From assembly GCA_903918045.1 (NCBI GenBank), contig CAIXCY010000016.1, positions 1-64,000 on the forward strand: DNA of 64,000 nucleotides, in the 5' to 3' direction. The DNA is from an uncultured Bacteroidia bacterium (GTDB lineage: Bacteria; Bacteroidota; Bacteroidia; Bacteroidales; Prolixibacteraceae). The position numbers were made by a program, and so were the translations under genes. Shown one piece after another: positions 44,161 through 53,484 of this stretch (position 1 is the first letter of the stretch; each line of letters opens with the position of its first letter). Under the pieces are notes generated by a model. It ran no database searches and was not told the DNA's origin. It saw only the letters and a list, made by a program, of their open reading frames with translations.

Positions 44161-46398
44161 ATGAAGGTTCTATCCCGGCGGCAAGCATCAAATCTTTTGA
44201 TTAACGGATCAGCCATTTCTTTACTGGTTCTTTACAGTATTCTGACTGGTTTTTGTGTCTATTCACAAACGCCCAATCAGCAGCGCGACGGGAAGCTCCT
44301 ACAGGGGGATAAATGGGTACCTTTTAGTTCTCCGGCCAAAGCTGACTTTTATGTTTCTGTCAAGGGGGATGACCACTGGTCGGGTACGCTTCCTGAGCCT
44401 AACAGTACCGGAACCGATGGTCCTTTTTTAACAATCAGGCAGGCTCAAAAGGGGGTTCGCGATTTAAAATCTAAGGTATTCTTCCCCAAGGATCCACCGG
44501 TTGAAAAACGGTGGATCGGTTCGCCACATCCCCTTGGAAGGGGTAAAGATATTGTGGTTTATATCCGCGCCGGGCACTACCAGTTAAAACATCGGTTGAT
44601 TTTCGAACCTGCCGATGGCGGTGAACGGGTGGAAACCAACCTTCCGACAGGTGCCTTTGAATATCACAAACTAAAAGATCACTATGTAACCTACGCAGCC
44701 TATCCCGGGGAGAAACCGGTAATCTCCGGAGAGGTTCCGCTATCAGGATGGAAAAAGAGAGGCAAAATATGGGTCGCCAGATTTGACGCCGACACTGCTG
44801 CAATGCTCATCGTTGCTGGTAAAAAACAGGTGCTGGCCCGCACACCGAATGATGGATATTTCACCCCTCCTGTAATTTCAAATACCACAGATAACCTCTG
44901 TTTTAAAAAAGGCGAATTAAAATCGTGGAAAGAAATGGAGACGAACCGGGTGATCATGCTGCTCCGCTGGCACACCGGGATAAATAAGTTTACAAAAATT
45001 GACGAAACGCGTGGAATCGCAACGTTCAAATCACCACAGGAAGGGGTTGTAATCGTTCCGCCAAGGTATTACGTAGAGAATATTAAAGCATTACTTGATG
45101 CTCCGGGGGAATGGTTTTTCGACAATAAACTCAAAGAACTCAGCTATATTCCGACAGGGGAGATTACGGACCCAAATCTGGTGCCGACCGGAGTTCCTCT
45201 AATTAATCAACTGATTGAAGTTCGCGGAACATTGGGAAAACCGGTCAGGAACCTGCGGATCTACGGACTAACCTTTGAGGGTACAATCACCGGTAATAAT
45301 TCCGGTAAAGTAAATACCGATGGCGTAGATGGCGAGACCGGAATTGCAGAGGCTTCAGTAGCATCCAATAGTATAATAAGTTATGAGTTTGCACATGCCT
45401 GCGAATTTGTTGATGGGGAAGTGCGCTCAGGTCTTGGTACAGGAATCACAATTAAAAAAGGGTGTTATCAAACACGTATTCTGAACAGTAAGTTTGAAAC
45501 ATTGGATGACGGAGGGATCTATGTGAATGGTTTCGCAAAACCCGCTGACGGCAGGGAGATCATTCGGGAGACATTGATCTCATTCAATAAACTCTACGAT
45601 TGCGGGGGTGTCAATATCCTTGCAAATAATACGCTGATGACAGAGATCTCCCACAACTACCTTACAAAAACAAGGGGCCGCTATGGTATTGATGTCGGAG
45701 GTTGGTCCAACCAGGAGGAGGCGATCGATGGCGGATATGTCGTAGAATACAACCATCTCGATGATGTTCAGCGCGATGCCGATGATTCAGGGGCCATCAA
45801 AACCGCCGGACTCACCTTCAATTCAGTAATCCGCCGAAACCTGATTCATGGTGTACATACCGGATTTTTTAACGATAATGTGGCATTCTGGTTTGACAAT
45901 ATGTCATCAGGCTGGACCTCCGAGGAGAATATCTATTATAACCTTGAACAGGGTGAATGGAAGCTTTGCGCAGCATTGGCTGAAGACAATATTTACAGGA
46001 ATAATTTCAAAATAGAACCACCCACAAATGCACCCGAAACACTAATCGAAGGCGATCCTTTGTTTGAAGAGAATAATCTGATAATCGAATCTGCGTCGAA
46101 ATCGACAACCGGTGCAATTGCAGCAGGGAGCGTTATCCACCTTTTGGCTGATGTTTCTAACTCCGGCTCGACAGGATCTGCCCCGGTTGAAATTTATCTT
46201 GACGGAAAGATTTACGACAAAAAACTTTTCCCTGTGATCAAAAAAATAATCGGAAAATCGATTTTGAGATCCGCATCTATGAAAAAGGGGAACATCACCT
46301 TGCAATCGGTTCGACCCCTTATCAAACGGTTAAAATTGAAGGGGAGAAACCTTTGGTTGTATTTGAAGATTTCAAATTATCGGGAGACAGGATTTTGA
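44161..46398 (+). CDS. Right-handed beta-helix protein, 5' part (gene interrupted by frameshift)
   Basis: 745 aa. An N-terminal hydrophobic segment (LVLYSILTGFCVYSQ) serves as a signal. Residues 60-700 form a parallel beta-helix of the pectate-lyase-like superfamily, with DFYVSVKGDDHWSGTLPEPN at the start and coils such as NSKFETLDDGGIYVNGFA, SFNKLYDCGGVNILANN and DDVQRDADDSGAIKTAG. The last 50 residues (after KKLFPVIKK) are not protein-like; the genuine continuation (IDFEIRIYEKGEHHLAIGST) lies in another frame and leads into the ORF at 46353. The complete protein would span 44161-47234, about 1024 aa. Function is likely polysaccharide lyase or glycosidase, or carbohydrate binding, in the periplasm or outside. 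Confidence 0.85.
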   Translation: MKVLSRRQASNLLINGSAISLLVLYSILTGFCVYSQTPNQQRDGKLLQGDKWVPFSSPAKADFYVSVKGDDHWSGTLPEPNSTGTDGPFLTIRQAQKGVRDLKSKVFFPKDPPVEKRWIGSPHPLGRGKDIVVYIRAGHYQLKHRLIFEPADGGERVETNLPTGAFEYHKLKDHYVTYAAYPGEKPVISGEVPLSGWKKRGKIWVARFDADTAAMLIVAGKKQVLARTPNDGYFTPPVISNTTDNLCFKKGELKSWKEMETNRVIMLLRWHTGINKFTKIDETRGIATFKSPQEGVVIVPPRYYVENIKALLDAPGEWFFDNKLKELSYIPTGEITDPNLVPTGVPLINQLIEVRGTLGKPVRNLRIYGLTFEGTITGNNSGKVNTDGVDGETGIAEASVASNSIISYEFAHACEFVDGEVRSGLGTGITIKKGCYQTRILNSKFETLDDGGIYVNGFAKPADGREIIRETLISFNKLYDCGGVNILANNTLMTEISHNYLTKTRGRYGIDVGGWSNQEEAIDGGYVVEYNHLDDVQRDADDSGAIKTAGLTFNSVIRRNLIHGVHTGFFNDNVAFWFDNMSSGWTSEENIYYNLEQGEWKLCAALAEDNIYRNNFKIEPPTNAPETLIEGDPLFEENNLIIESASKSTTGAIAAGSVIHLLADVSNSGSTGSAPVEIYLDGKIYDKKLFPVIKKIIGKSILRSASMKKGNITLQSVRPLIKRLKLKGRNLWLYLKISNYRETGF
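46240..46246 (+). other. Frameshift site in a run of seven A
   Basis: The A7 run is where reading passes from frame 1 (44161 ORF) to frame 3 (46353 ORF). Frame 1 is coherent up to here; the other frame becomes coherent directly after (DFEIRIYEKG...) and is open well before the ATG at 46353. A one-base deletion in the run, a sequencing error, or slippage would each explain it. Confidence 0.75.
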
Positions 46399-47234
46399 AA
46401 GGAGAAAAAATAAAGGCAACTGCAGTCGCTAAAAACCTGACCTCTTCATCTCAAACGATAAAGGCAAATCTATTTTTGGATCTGTCAGCGGTTGAAAATC
46501 AATCACTGGAACTTAAAGAGAATGAGGCGAGATTGATCAGTTTTGAAATTGCACCCGCAGTGGGAATGCATAAGTTGCACATTGAAAACAGCGCTGAGAA
46601 AAGTCTCACCGTTTCTGAATCAACCGCATTTGATCTTTCCAAAACAGCTGTACTTCAATACTGTTCCGCAAAGGCAAAACCATTTAACATAGAAGCCGAT
46701 GTAAAGACAAATAAATTTAAGATTACAGCCAGCGGATCTGACTTTTACCATGCGGAAGACTCTTATGCTGCTATTTATTTGAAGGGGATCAAGGGTGATT
46801 TTGTTGCAACTGTAAAGATCACAGGTTTCGGGGAGCGAACACATGAGTGGTTCCGTTCTGGACTGTTTGTACGGAATGATATTTCACAAAGTTTTGATGT
46901 ACAACCCGGAAGTAAGGGATCGTTTCTTGTTTTCGGTACTCCGGGGCGTGCGGGAGTTGAATACGACGAATTTGCCAATGGCTGCATGCATAAGGCAAGC
47001 AGTCAGAATCTTCCCGAAAATTCCAGACCCCCCATCTATTTGAAAATGGTCAGGCACGGAAACAGTTTCAGCGGTTATATCAGCCTTGACGGGGTAAACT
47101 GGACAATCGAAAGGCATACTGCCGATATTCCCGGAATTGCTGATTCAGTGGATCTGGGGTTGGCCGCAGGAGGGCCGGATAAACGGCAGTATACTGTTGA
47201 ATTCTCTGATTGGAAAATTGAAGTTGCTAAATAG
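46353..47234 (+). CDS. 3' part of the beta-helix protein (CARDB-like and LamG/DUF1349-like domains)
   Basis: 293 aa as read from the ATG, but the frame is open upstream to the A7 run and the ATG is probably internal. The first 80 residues look like a CARDB-type Ig domain (ILKGEKIKATAVAKNLTSSS). Residues 100-290 look like a concanavalin-type DUF1349/laminin-G-like domain (DFYHAEDSYAAIYLKGIKG, SGLFVRNDISQSF, ISLDGVNWTIERHTA, VEFSDWKIEV). No signal peptide is present, which agrees with it being the tail of the preceding protein. It is followed 39 bp later by the next gene of the operon. Confidence 0.8.
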   Translation: MVVFEDFKLSGDRILKGEKIKATAVAKNLTSSSQTIKANLFLDLSAVENQSLELKENEARLISFEIAPAVGMHKLHIENSAEKSLTVSESTAFDLSKTAVLQYCSAKAKPFNIEADVKTNKFKITASGSDFYHAEDSYAAIYLKGIKGDFVATVKITGFGERTHEWFRSGLFVRNDISQSFDVQPGSKGSFLVFGTPGRAGVEYDEFANGCMHKASSQNLPENSRPPIYLKMVRHGNSFSGYISLDGVNWTIERHTADIPGIADSVDLGLAAGGPDKRQYTVEFSDWKIEVAK

Positions 47235-47273
47235 GATTTGTTTTATCACAACACAGAAAACAACCATTAAAGA

Positions 47274-49109
47274 ATGAGAACAGCGAATCTTCTTATATTC
47301 CTTATTGTACTTCTTCTAAATGGAGGATGTTCCTCAACCAATCAACAATCTGGGGATGATATGTGGAGCCTGGCCTCAGCACGAAAATCAGATCTTCGTT
47401 TGGGGGTTTATGTTACTGCGCAAACTGTCGAACAACTCTTTACAACTGAAGGTGGTCGTCGGGAAGCCATTTCTGTTCTAAAATGTAACGGAATCACTAA
47501 AGTCTACCTGGAAGTTTACCGTTGCGGACTTGTAATATCACCCGAAGTACTGAAAACCAGTGTTGCACTGTTAAAGAGGAACGGATTTGAAGTCGTTGGA
47601 GGCATTGCTACGCTACCCGGTGGTGAAATTGGCATTCCGCAACAAGGCCCTTTAACGTGGTTGAACTGGCAAAATCCCAGGTCACAAAATGATATGCGAA
47701 AGATTATGGAAGATACTGCCCCAATCTTCGACACCTTTATCGTTGACGACTTCTTCTGTACCAGTGATACAAGTATGGAATCAAAAGCCGCTAAGGGAGA
47801 GCGTAGCTGGTCGGAATACCGTCGGGCACTTCTAACAGAGGTGGCTCAAAAAGTAATCATCAATCCTGCAAAAGCGAAAAACCCAGCCATTAAAATTATC
47901 ATCAAATATCCGCAGTGGTACGACCGGTTTCATCTCTTTGGTTATGACGTTTCGACAGAGCCAAAGCTCTTCGACGGAGTTTGGGTGGGGACTGAAACGC
48001 GTGGCCAGTATACCCAGCGCTACGGATTCGTCCAGCCCTACGAAGGGTTCATTAATTACCGGTGGATTTCGACCCTTGCCGCTGAGAAGATCGGTGGGGC
48101 CTGGTTCGACCATGGCGACTGTACCGATATTGATTTTATTGAACAAGCGTGGCAGTCGGTGCTTGCCGGGGCAAAGGAGCTTGTGATTTTTAACTTCGAC
48201 AGCTTTATCTCCGGTCATCCGGGGCACCATCTTTTACGACAGAATTTTAATAAACTGGCTGATCTGGCTAACACAATTGCATCAAATCCGGTTAAAGGAG
48301 TCACGGGATATAAACCTGCAAACAGCGACGCCGGAGGAGATTTATACCTGATGGATTATATCGGAATGTTCGGAATTTCACTGGTCCCGGAATCGAAATA
48401 CCCCGATAATAGTGAGGTGATTTTCCTGCCGACACAGGCGGCTACCGACAGGGATATATTACCAAAAATTATAAAATCATTGGATAAAGGGGCCAAAATA
48501 ATCATGACTACCGGCTTTCTCGTTAACGCAAACGGAGGAGTTCAGCTTGCCAGGCTTGCAGGGGTTCACTATTGTACTACCACATCATATAAAAGTATTG
48601 AATCTGTTATTTCAGAAGGATATAATAAATCTTTAAAGTTTCCTATGAGTATGGATTATGAGGTGATACCGGATGGGGCTAAAGTGCTCCTTGAGACATC
48701 CGGGAAACACCCTTTCCTGGTTCAAAATAAAAACCTCTTTGTGGTTAATACGCACACTTTTTCGCAACAGGATTTTGACGCCGTTGGTGAGGTTTTACTT
48801 TGTCCGCGTCAGATTGGTTTACTGGAACTTCCAAGGTCGTGGATGAATACAATCAGGGAAGCTTTTTCCACAAAAGATGAACCTGTTTTGGATGCCATAT
48901 CGCGTGTCTCGATGCAGCAACTGGGTGATCACAGTTTTGTACTTCACAACTATAATCAGGAGGCAACAGTGATCAATCTGAAGCTTCCAAAGGATGGTTC
49001 TTATGTTGATGGGTTTTCAGGAAAACCGCTTCCTTCAACGGGTAAAAATATGCACCTTGACCTGGCGCCCCGATCACGCATCTGGGTTAAACGGAATGGA
49101 GAAAACTGA
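47274..49109 (+). CDS. Lipoprotein, probable TIM-barrel hydrolase of unknown family
   Basis: 611 aa with a lipoprotein signal (LIVLLLNGGC, Cys19). Residues 40-330 have the alternating strand/helix rhythm of a TIM barrel with possible acidic catalytic positions (TKVYLEVYRCGL, TFIVDDFFC, GGAWFDHGDCTDIDFIEQ). Residues 340-480 resemble the class I glutamine-amidotransferase-like trimerisation domain of some galactosidases (EVIFLPTQAATDRDILPKII, GAKIIMTTGFLV). The C-terminal part is a short beta domain. I do not recognise the family; a surface-anchored glycoside hydrolase fits the locus. Confidence 0.65.
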   Translation: MRTANLLIFLIVLLLNGGCSSTNQQSGDDMWSLASARKSDLRLGVYVTAQTVEQLFTTEGGRREAISVLKCNGITKVYLEVYRCGLVISPEVLKTSVALLKRNGFEVVGGIATLPGGEIGIPQQGPLTWLNWQNPRSQNDMRKIMEDTAPIFDTFIVDDFFCTSDTSMESKAAKGERSWSEYRRALLTEVAQKVIINPAKAKNPAIKIIIKYPQWYDRFHLFGYDVSTEPKLFDGVWVGTETRGQYTQRYGFVQPYEGFINYRWISTLAAEKIGGAWFDHGDCTDIDFIEQAWQSVLAGAKELVIFNFDSFISGHPGHHLLRQNFNKLADLANTIASNPVKGVTGYKPANSDAGGDLYLMDYIGMFGISLVPESKYPDNSEVIFLPTQAATDRDILPKIIKSLDKGAKIIMTTGFLVNANGGVQLARLAGVHYCTTTSYKSIESVISEGYNKSLKFPMSMDYEVIPDGAKVLLETSGKHPFLVQNKNLFVVNTHTFSQQDFDAVGEVLLCPRQIGLLELPRSWMNTIREAFSTKDEPVLDAISRVSMQQLGDHSFVLHNYNQEATVINLKLPKDGSYVDGFSGKPLPSTGKNMHLDLAPRSRIWVKRNGEN

Positions 49110-49212
49110 AAATTGCAGGATTGCAGAGACACTTGGCCGTGCGTTTGCCGGTCGTGTAGTTAAAAGTCTATAAATAAGAAAATTCAAATATATCACTAAC
49201 AATTCGAAGAGT

Positions 49213-50565
49213 ATGACAAATTTATCGCGCAGATCCTTTATCGCCAAATCGGCAGCAGTTGCAGCAGGGGCGGCATTCCTTCCCGGACTGGCTTCATGTA
49301 AACCGGGAAAAGTAAATATTGCATTCATAGGTGTGGGTGGACGTGCCCAGGATCATTTTATTGATTGTGCAACAGAAAATGTAGTTGCTTTATGTGATGT
49401 TAGTGATTCAGCTGCTGCAGAAGGATTTAAAACCTTTCCCAAGGCAAAAAGATTTAAGGATTTCAGAGTCATGTTCGACAAGATGGCCGGTGAAATTGAT
49501 GCGGTAATCGTAGCGACTCCTGATCACGTACACTTTGCCGCAGCAATGGCGGCAATGCAGTTGGGGAAACATGTCTATGTTGAAAAACCACTGGCACACA
49601 ACATCTGGCAGATTCGCACCTTACGTAAGGCAGCAAAACACTATAACGTGATCAACACAATGGGAATACAGGGTCATGCCACGATGGGAATACGCTATGT
49701 CAAAGAGTGGTATGAAGCGGGTATTTTAGGTGAAGTCAAAGAGGTGTTCGCATGGCTTGAAGGGCCACAATTTGATCCCAAGGGTTACTTTATCAAACCC
49801 GACAGCTACCCTCCGGTTGGAGAACCTGTACCGGCAGATTTAGACTGGAATTTATGGCAGGGACCAGCCAAGGAAAGGGCCTACAGCGCTAAATACCTTC
49901 CAAGATTCTGGAGAGGGTGGTACGAACTGGGAAATGGAGTTCTTGGCGATTGGGGTTGCCACACTCTGGATGCCCCAAATTGGTCTCTTGAACTTGGATT
50001 GCCTATATCTGTAACTCCAATACTCCGACCTTCCTCACCCGACGGATTTATTCCGGATAAATCATCCCTGAAATTTGAATTTGCTGCACGTGGCAGCAAG
50101 CCTCCGGTAACACTAACCTGGCTTGACGGTGGAGAGAAACCTCAAAATCGGCCTGAATGGGGACTTAAAGAGATGCCGGGAAGGGGAATGATCATGGTTG
50201 GATCTAAAAATTCGCTGTTAACCGGCGGTAGACCTGCAAATCCAAAACTGCTTATTCCCGATGCAGAATGGGATCATTTTACCAAAAACCTTCCTAAGGA
50301 GACGATTCCACGTGTCGAGGGTGGTCCGGTTCTGGAATGGATCAGGGCTATAAAAGGTACGGGGCCAATTCCAGGTGCGAACTTTGAATATTCCGCTCCA
50401 TTAAGCGAGTTAAATGCGGTCGGTATACTGGCGCAACGCTTTAATACAAAGATTGAATATGACGCCGTAAATATGAAGGCGAAGGGGCATCCAGAGCTGG
50501 ATCAGTTCATCAAGGAACCAGTCCGCGAAGGGTGGTCTTATGGAGAAGATCTTTGGAAAAGCTAG
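49213..50565 (+). CDS. Tat-exported Gfo/Idh/MocA-family oxidoreductase (first copy)
   Basis: 450 aa. The N-terminus MTNLSRRSFIAKSAAVAAGAAFLPGLASC is a twin-arginine signal with a lipobox, so the enzyme is probably a lipid-anchored periplasmic protein folded with its cofactor. The NAD(P)-binding Rossmann motif is IAFIGVGGRAQ, and EKPLAHN is the conserved catalytic-Lys motif. The second domain has NGVLGDWGCHTLDAPNWSL, as in other bacterial exported members. These enzymes oxidise or epimerise sugars or act on glycosides by redox-assisted cleavage. Closely similar to the next gene product; the two may handle different anomers or substrates. Confidence 0.93.
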   Translation: MTNLSRRSFIAKSAAVAAGAAFLPGLASCKPGKVNIAFIGVGGRAQDHFIDCATENVVALCDVSDSAAAEGFKTFPKAKRFKDFRVMFDKMAGEIDAVIVATPDHVHFAAAMAAMQLGKHVYVEKPLAHNIWQIRTLRKAAKHYNVINTMGIQGHATMGIRYVKEWYEAGILGEVKEVFAWLEGPQFDPKGYFIKPDSYPPVGEPVPADLDWNLWQGPAKERAYSAKYLPRFWRGWYELGNGVLGDWGCHTLDAPNWSLELGLPISVTPILRPSSPDGFIPDKSSLKFEFAARGSKPPVTLTWLDGGEKPQNRPEWGLKEMPGRGMIMVGSKNSLLTGGRPANPKLLIPDAEWDHFTKNLPKETIPRVEGGPVLEWIRAIKGTGPIPGANFEYSAPLSELNAVGILAQRFNTKIEYDAVNMKAKGHPELDQFIKEPVREGWSYGEDLWKS

Positions 50566-50622
50566 CCAAAAGAGAAACTTAAGAAATTAGAAATATATTG
50601 AAATATTATTATCTCAAGGATT

Positions 50623-52038
50623 ATGACAAATTTATCACGCAGAACATTCCTGAAAGCAGCTTCAGTCGCCGCTTCAGGAACACTCTTGATTCCAAACCTG
50701 TTTAGTTGCTCACCAAATAACAAATTAAACATTGCCCTTATCGGAGTCGGCGGCCGGGGTGAGGATAATTGGAAAACATTATTTTCAGATGAAATGGGAG
50801 GCTCAGATAAAAAACCCTCCGGACAAATTCAGAAGATTTTAAGAGAAAATGTTGTTGCGCTGTGTGATGTCGATGATAATCGTGCTGCCTATGCATTTCA
50901 AACATTCCCAAAAGCCAAAAAATACAGGGATTACCGGGTAATGTTCGATGAGATGGCAAATCAGATAGATGCTGTTATCGTTTCGACTCCGGATCATTCG
51001 CATTTTGCCGCAACAATGATTGCGATGCAGCTTGGAAAGCATGTCTATGTTGAGAAACCAATGGCGCATAACATCTGGCAGTTACGTACGATGAAAAAGG
51101 CAGCCAGGCATTACCGGATTGTTTCTCAGATGGGAAACCAGGGGCATACAACAAATGGAATCAGGCAGATCAGAGAGTGGTATGATGCCGGTGTGCTCGG
51201 ACAGGTCAGGGAGGTACATGCCTGGTTTGGACCTTATGACTTCTCACCTGGCGGTTATTGGACCAAGCCCGATAGCTTCCCACCATCGGGGCAACCAGTG
51301 CCTGCAGGTCTCGACTGGGATCTATGGCTGGGTCTGGCTGCTGAGCGTCCTTACAATAGTGCTTATTGTCCCAAATCATGGAGAGGTTTTTACGATTTTG
51401 GAAATGGTCTGCTTGGCGACTGGTCTTGTCATACTCTGGATGCTCCTTTCTGGGCGTTGGATCTTGGAAAGCCGCAAACAGTCGAGGCCACGGTACCCAA
51501 TCCTGTGCCGGATCATAGTTTTATTCCCGATGAATCGGTAATTTCCTACCAATTTGGCGCACGCGGCAATAAGGCACCTGTGAAACTGGTTTGGCACGAA
51601 GGTGGTTCGAAACCGGAAATCCGTCCGGAATGGGGTGTTAAAGCGTTACCGGGATCAGGTATGGTGATGATTGGAGATAAGAAAACCTTAATCACGGGTG
51701 GGAGACCTAACCAACCCCGTCTGATGGTCTCTGAGGAAGAATGGCAGGAATTTCTGAAAAATCCTCCCGCTCAAACCTTTAAACGTATTGGCGAAGAACA
51801 ACCACAGCAGGAGTGGATTGATTGCATTAAAAACAATACCCTTCCGGGTTCTAATTTCGAATATGCTGCCGATTTATCTGAAATGGCGCTGATTGGTGTT
51901 CTGGCACAGAAATTTGCTGCCAGAATTGATTATGACGCTGCCAACATGAAAATTACAAACCGACCCGATATTGATGCTTTCATCGATGTACCCGCCCGCA
52001 AAGGATGGGAATACGGCCGGGAACTTTGGAAAAGCTAA
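50623..52038 (+). CDS. Tat-exported Gfo/Idh/MocA-family oxidoreductase (second copy)
   Basis: 471 aa, a tandem paralogue of the preceding gene product. Tat signal MTNLSRRTFLKAASVAASG with lipobox LFSC, Rossmann motif IALIGVGGRGED, and the catalytic motif EKPMAHN. It has an insertion of about 20 residues after the Rossmann motif (ENWKTLFSDEMGGSDKKPSGQ-like), not seen in the first copy. The 57-bp gap to the first copy supports co-transcription. Role as for the first copy: oxidation of a sugar or glycoside in the periplasm, substrate unknown. Confidence 0.93.
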   Translation: MTNLSRRTFLKAASVAASGTLLIPNLFSCSPNNKLNIALIGVGGRGEDNWKTLFSDEMGGSDKKPSGQIQKILRENVVALCDVDDNRAAYAFQTFPKAKKYRDYRVMFDEMANQIDAVIVSTPDHSHFAATMIAMQLGKHVYVEKPMAHNIWQLRTMKKAARHYRIVSQMGNQGHTTNGIRQIREWYDAGVLGQVREVHAWFGPYDFSPGGYWTKPDSFPPSGQPVPAGLDWDLWLGLAAERPYNSAYCPKSWRGFYDFGNGLLGDWSCHTLDAPFWALDLGKPQTVEATVPNPVPDHSFIPDESVISYQFGARGNKAPVKLVWHEGGSKPEIRPEWGVKALPGSGMVMIGDKKTLITGGRPNQPRLMVSEEEWQEFLKNPPAQTFKRIGEEQPQQEWIDCIKNNTLPGSNFEYAADLSEMALIGVLAQKFAARIDYDAANMKITNRPDIDAFIDVPARKGWEYGRELWKS

Positions 52039-52086
52039 AAGAACAGAAATAAGTAGAAATACTTGGTAACAAAAAATCTAATCGTC

Positions 52087-52119
52087 ATGTCTGAACTATC
52101 CCAAAGATCATTTATTTAA
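52087..52119 (+). pseudogene. Vestigial start of a third Gfo/Idh/MocA gene
   Basis: An ATG followed by SELSQRSFI and a stop codon. The 10 residues match the first residues of the two upstream oxidoreductases (MTNLSRRSFI), including the Arg-containing Tat core with one Arg changed to Gln. It sits 48 bp after the second copy and 20 bp before the next gene. It is best read as the scar of a deleted third paralogue. Confidence 0.6.
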
Positions 52120-52139
52120 TCGCTAAATAGTAATATAAA

Positions 52140-53444
52140 ATGAACTACAGAGAACTTGTTGTTACAGTATTTTGCATCCTTACCTTAAGTATTACATCAT
52201 ATGGGGCAAAGCTTAGTGCCAGTGTTTCATCAATCGACATTACCCCGCCGCTGGAGATGAAATACACTCTGGGCGGTTATGGTGAACGGATGAACAAACC
52301 CGCAGAGGGTATCCATGATCCAATTTGGGCAAAAGCTATTGCGTTGCAAAAAGGAGATAAAAAGTATCTGATTATCACCCTCGATCTTTTGGGAATTCCC
52401 TCCAATATAAAGAGTGATTTGATTAAAAGGATTCCTGGAATGGGGTGGAGCATGGAAAACATGATGCTCCTTCCGAGTCATTCCCATGGAAGTCTTGAGA
52501 TGGCCGCCTTGAACAGTAAAAACCTCCTGAACAATCCAAACCTGGGGATTTTCCAACCGGAGCTACTCGAATTTATCCTTCAAAAACTGGAGGTACTGGT
52601 CAGGAAGGTCGACAAAAACTACCGATCGGTAAAAATTGCAACTGGAAGCAAAATGCTCGAGGGTTTAAACCGTAACCGCCGTAAGGACCCTGATATCGAC
52701 AAGGAACTTATCGTTACCCGGATCGATTTAAAAAACGGAAATCCACTGGCCGTTCTGGTTAACTGGACTGCCCACCCCACATTTCTGGGTGGAGAGGATA
52801 TGCTAGTGTCGGCAGAATGGCCCGGATATCTTCAAACCAATCTTCAAAATCTAATCGGCAAGGGAGTGACGGCCATGTATTTTAACGGATCAGAGGGAGA
52901 CCAGTCAACCGTATTAAGCAGCGACAAAAAAGGGTACGAAAAAATTCAGATCTACGGAAAGATCATTGCAGATCAGTCTTTTGATTTATATAATGAGCTC
53001 AAAACACAGGAGGTGAGGGAGTTTGATTACAGTTACCAAATCGTCCCGCTTCCGGAACATGCTGCTCATCCATCCTTTATGAAAACGGGGGGCGAAGAGT
53101 ATGGTTTAAATGAAAAAACAGTAAAAATCGTAATGGATGTTTTAGGTCCGAACGAGGTTGGAATGGGAGCATTGAGAATCGGCGATTTATTAATCTCAGG
53201 TATTCCAGGGGAGATGACAGCTGTCTTGGGTCAGAAGGTGAAAAACACGCTTAAGGCAAATGGGATAAAATATGTTGCAATAGGCGGCCTTGCAAATGAA
53301 TGGATCGGTTATATCCTAAGCAGTGACCAATATCTTCATGGCGAAGGATACGAATCCAGTATGAGCTTCTATGGCCCCGATTTTGGTGAGGTAATTTCGG
53401 CAGGAGCCATAAAAACAGCGACTACCCTGACTCATCTTAAATAA
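52140..53444 (+). CDS. Neutral/alkaline-ceramidase-like amidohydrolase
   Basis: 434 aa with a signal peptide (ELVVTVFCILTLSITSYG). The start of the mature protein, SASVSSIDITPPLEMKYTLGGYGERM, and AKAIALQKGDKKYLIITLDLLGI are typical of the neutral ceramidase N-terminal family. PSHSHGSLEM and VNWTAHPTFLGG provide the His residues that bind zinc in this family, and IGDLLISGIPGEM is a later conserved block. It is shorter than true ceramidases (usually 600 aa or more) because the C-terminal Ig domain is absent. In carbohydrate loci such proteins may hydrolyse other amides, so the substrate is open. Periplasmic. Confidence 0.86.
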   Translation: MNYRELVVTVFCILTLSITSYGAKLSASVSSIDITPPLEMKYTLGGYGERMNKPAEGIHDPIWAKAIALQKGDKKYLIITLDLLGIPSNIKSDLIKRIPGMGWSMENMMLLPSHSHGSLEMAALNSKNLLNNPNLGIFQPELLEFILQKLEVLVRKVDKNYRSVKIATGSKMLEGLNRNRRKDPDIDKELIVTRIDLKNGNPLAVLVNWTAHPTFLGGEDMLVSAEWPGYLQTNLQNLIGKGVTAMYFNGSEGDQSTVLSSDKKGYEKIQIYGKIIADQSFDLYNELKTQEVREFDYSYQIVPLPEHAAHPSFMKTGGEEYGLNEKTVKIVMDVLGPNEVGMGALRIGDLLISGIPGEMTAVLGQKVKNTLKANGIKYVAIGGLANEWIGYILSSDQYLHGEGYESSMSFYGPDFGEVISAGAIKTATTLTHLK

Positions 53445-53484
53445 GCGATCTAAAACATAGACAATTATGGAGAGTAAAAATTAA

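Noticed and set aside
46240-46246. Programmed -1 frameshifting at the A7 run
   Set aside because: The context does not give a good tandem slippery heptamer and no stimulatory structure was evident; an indel in a homopolymer is simpler.
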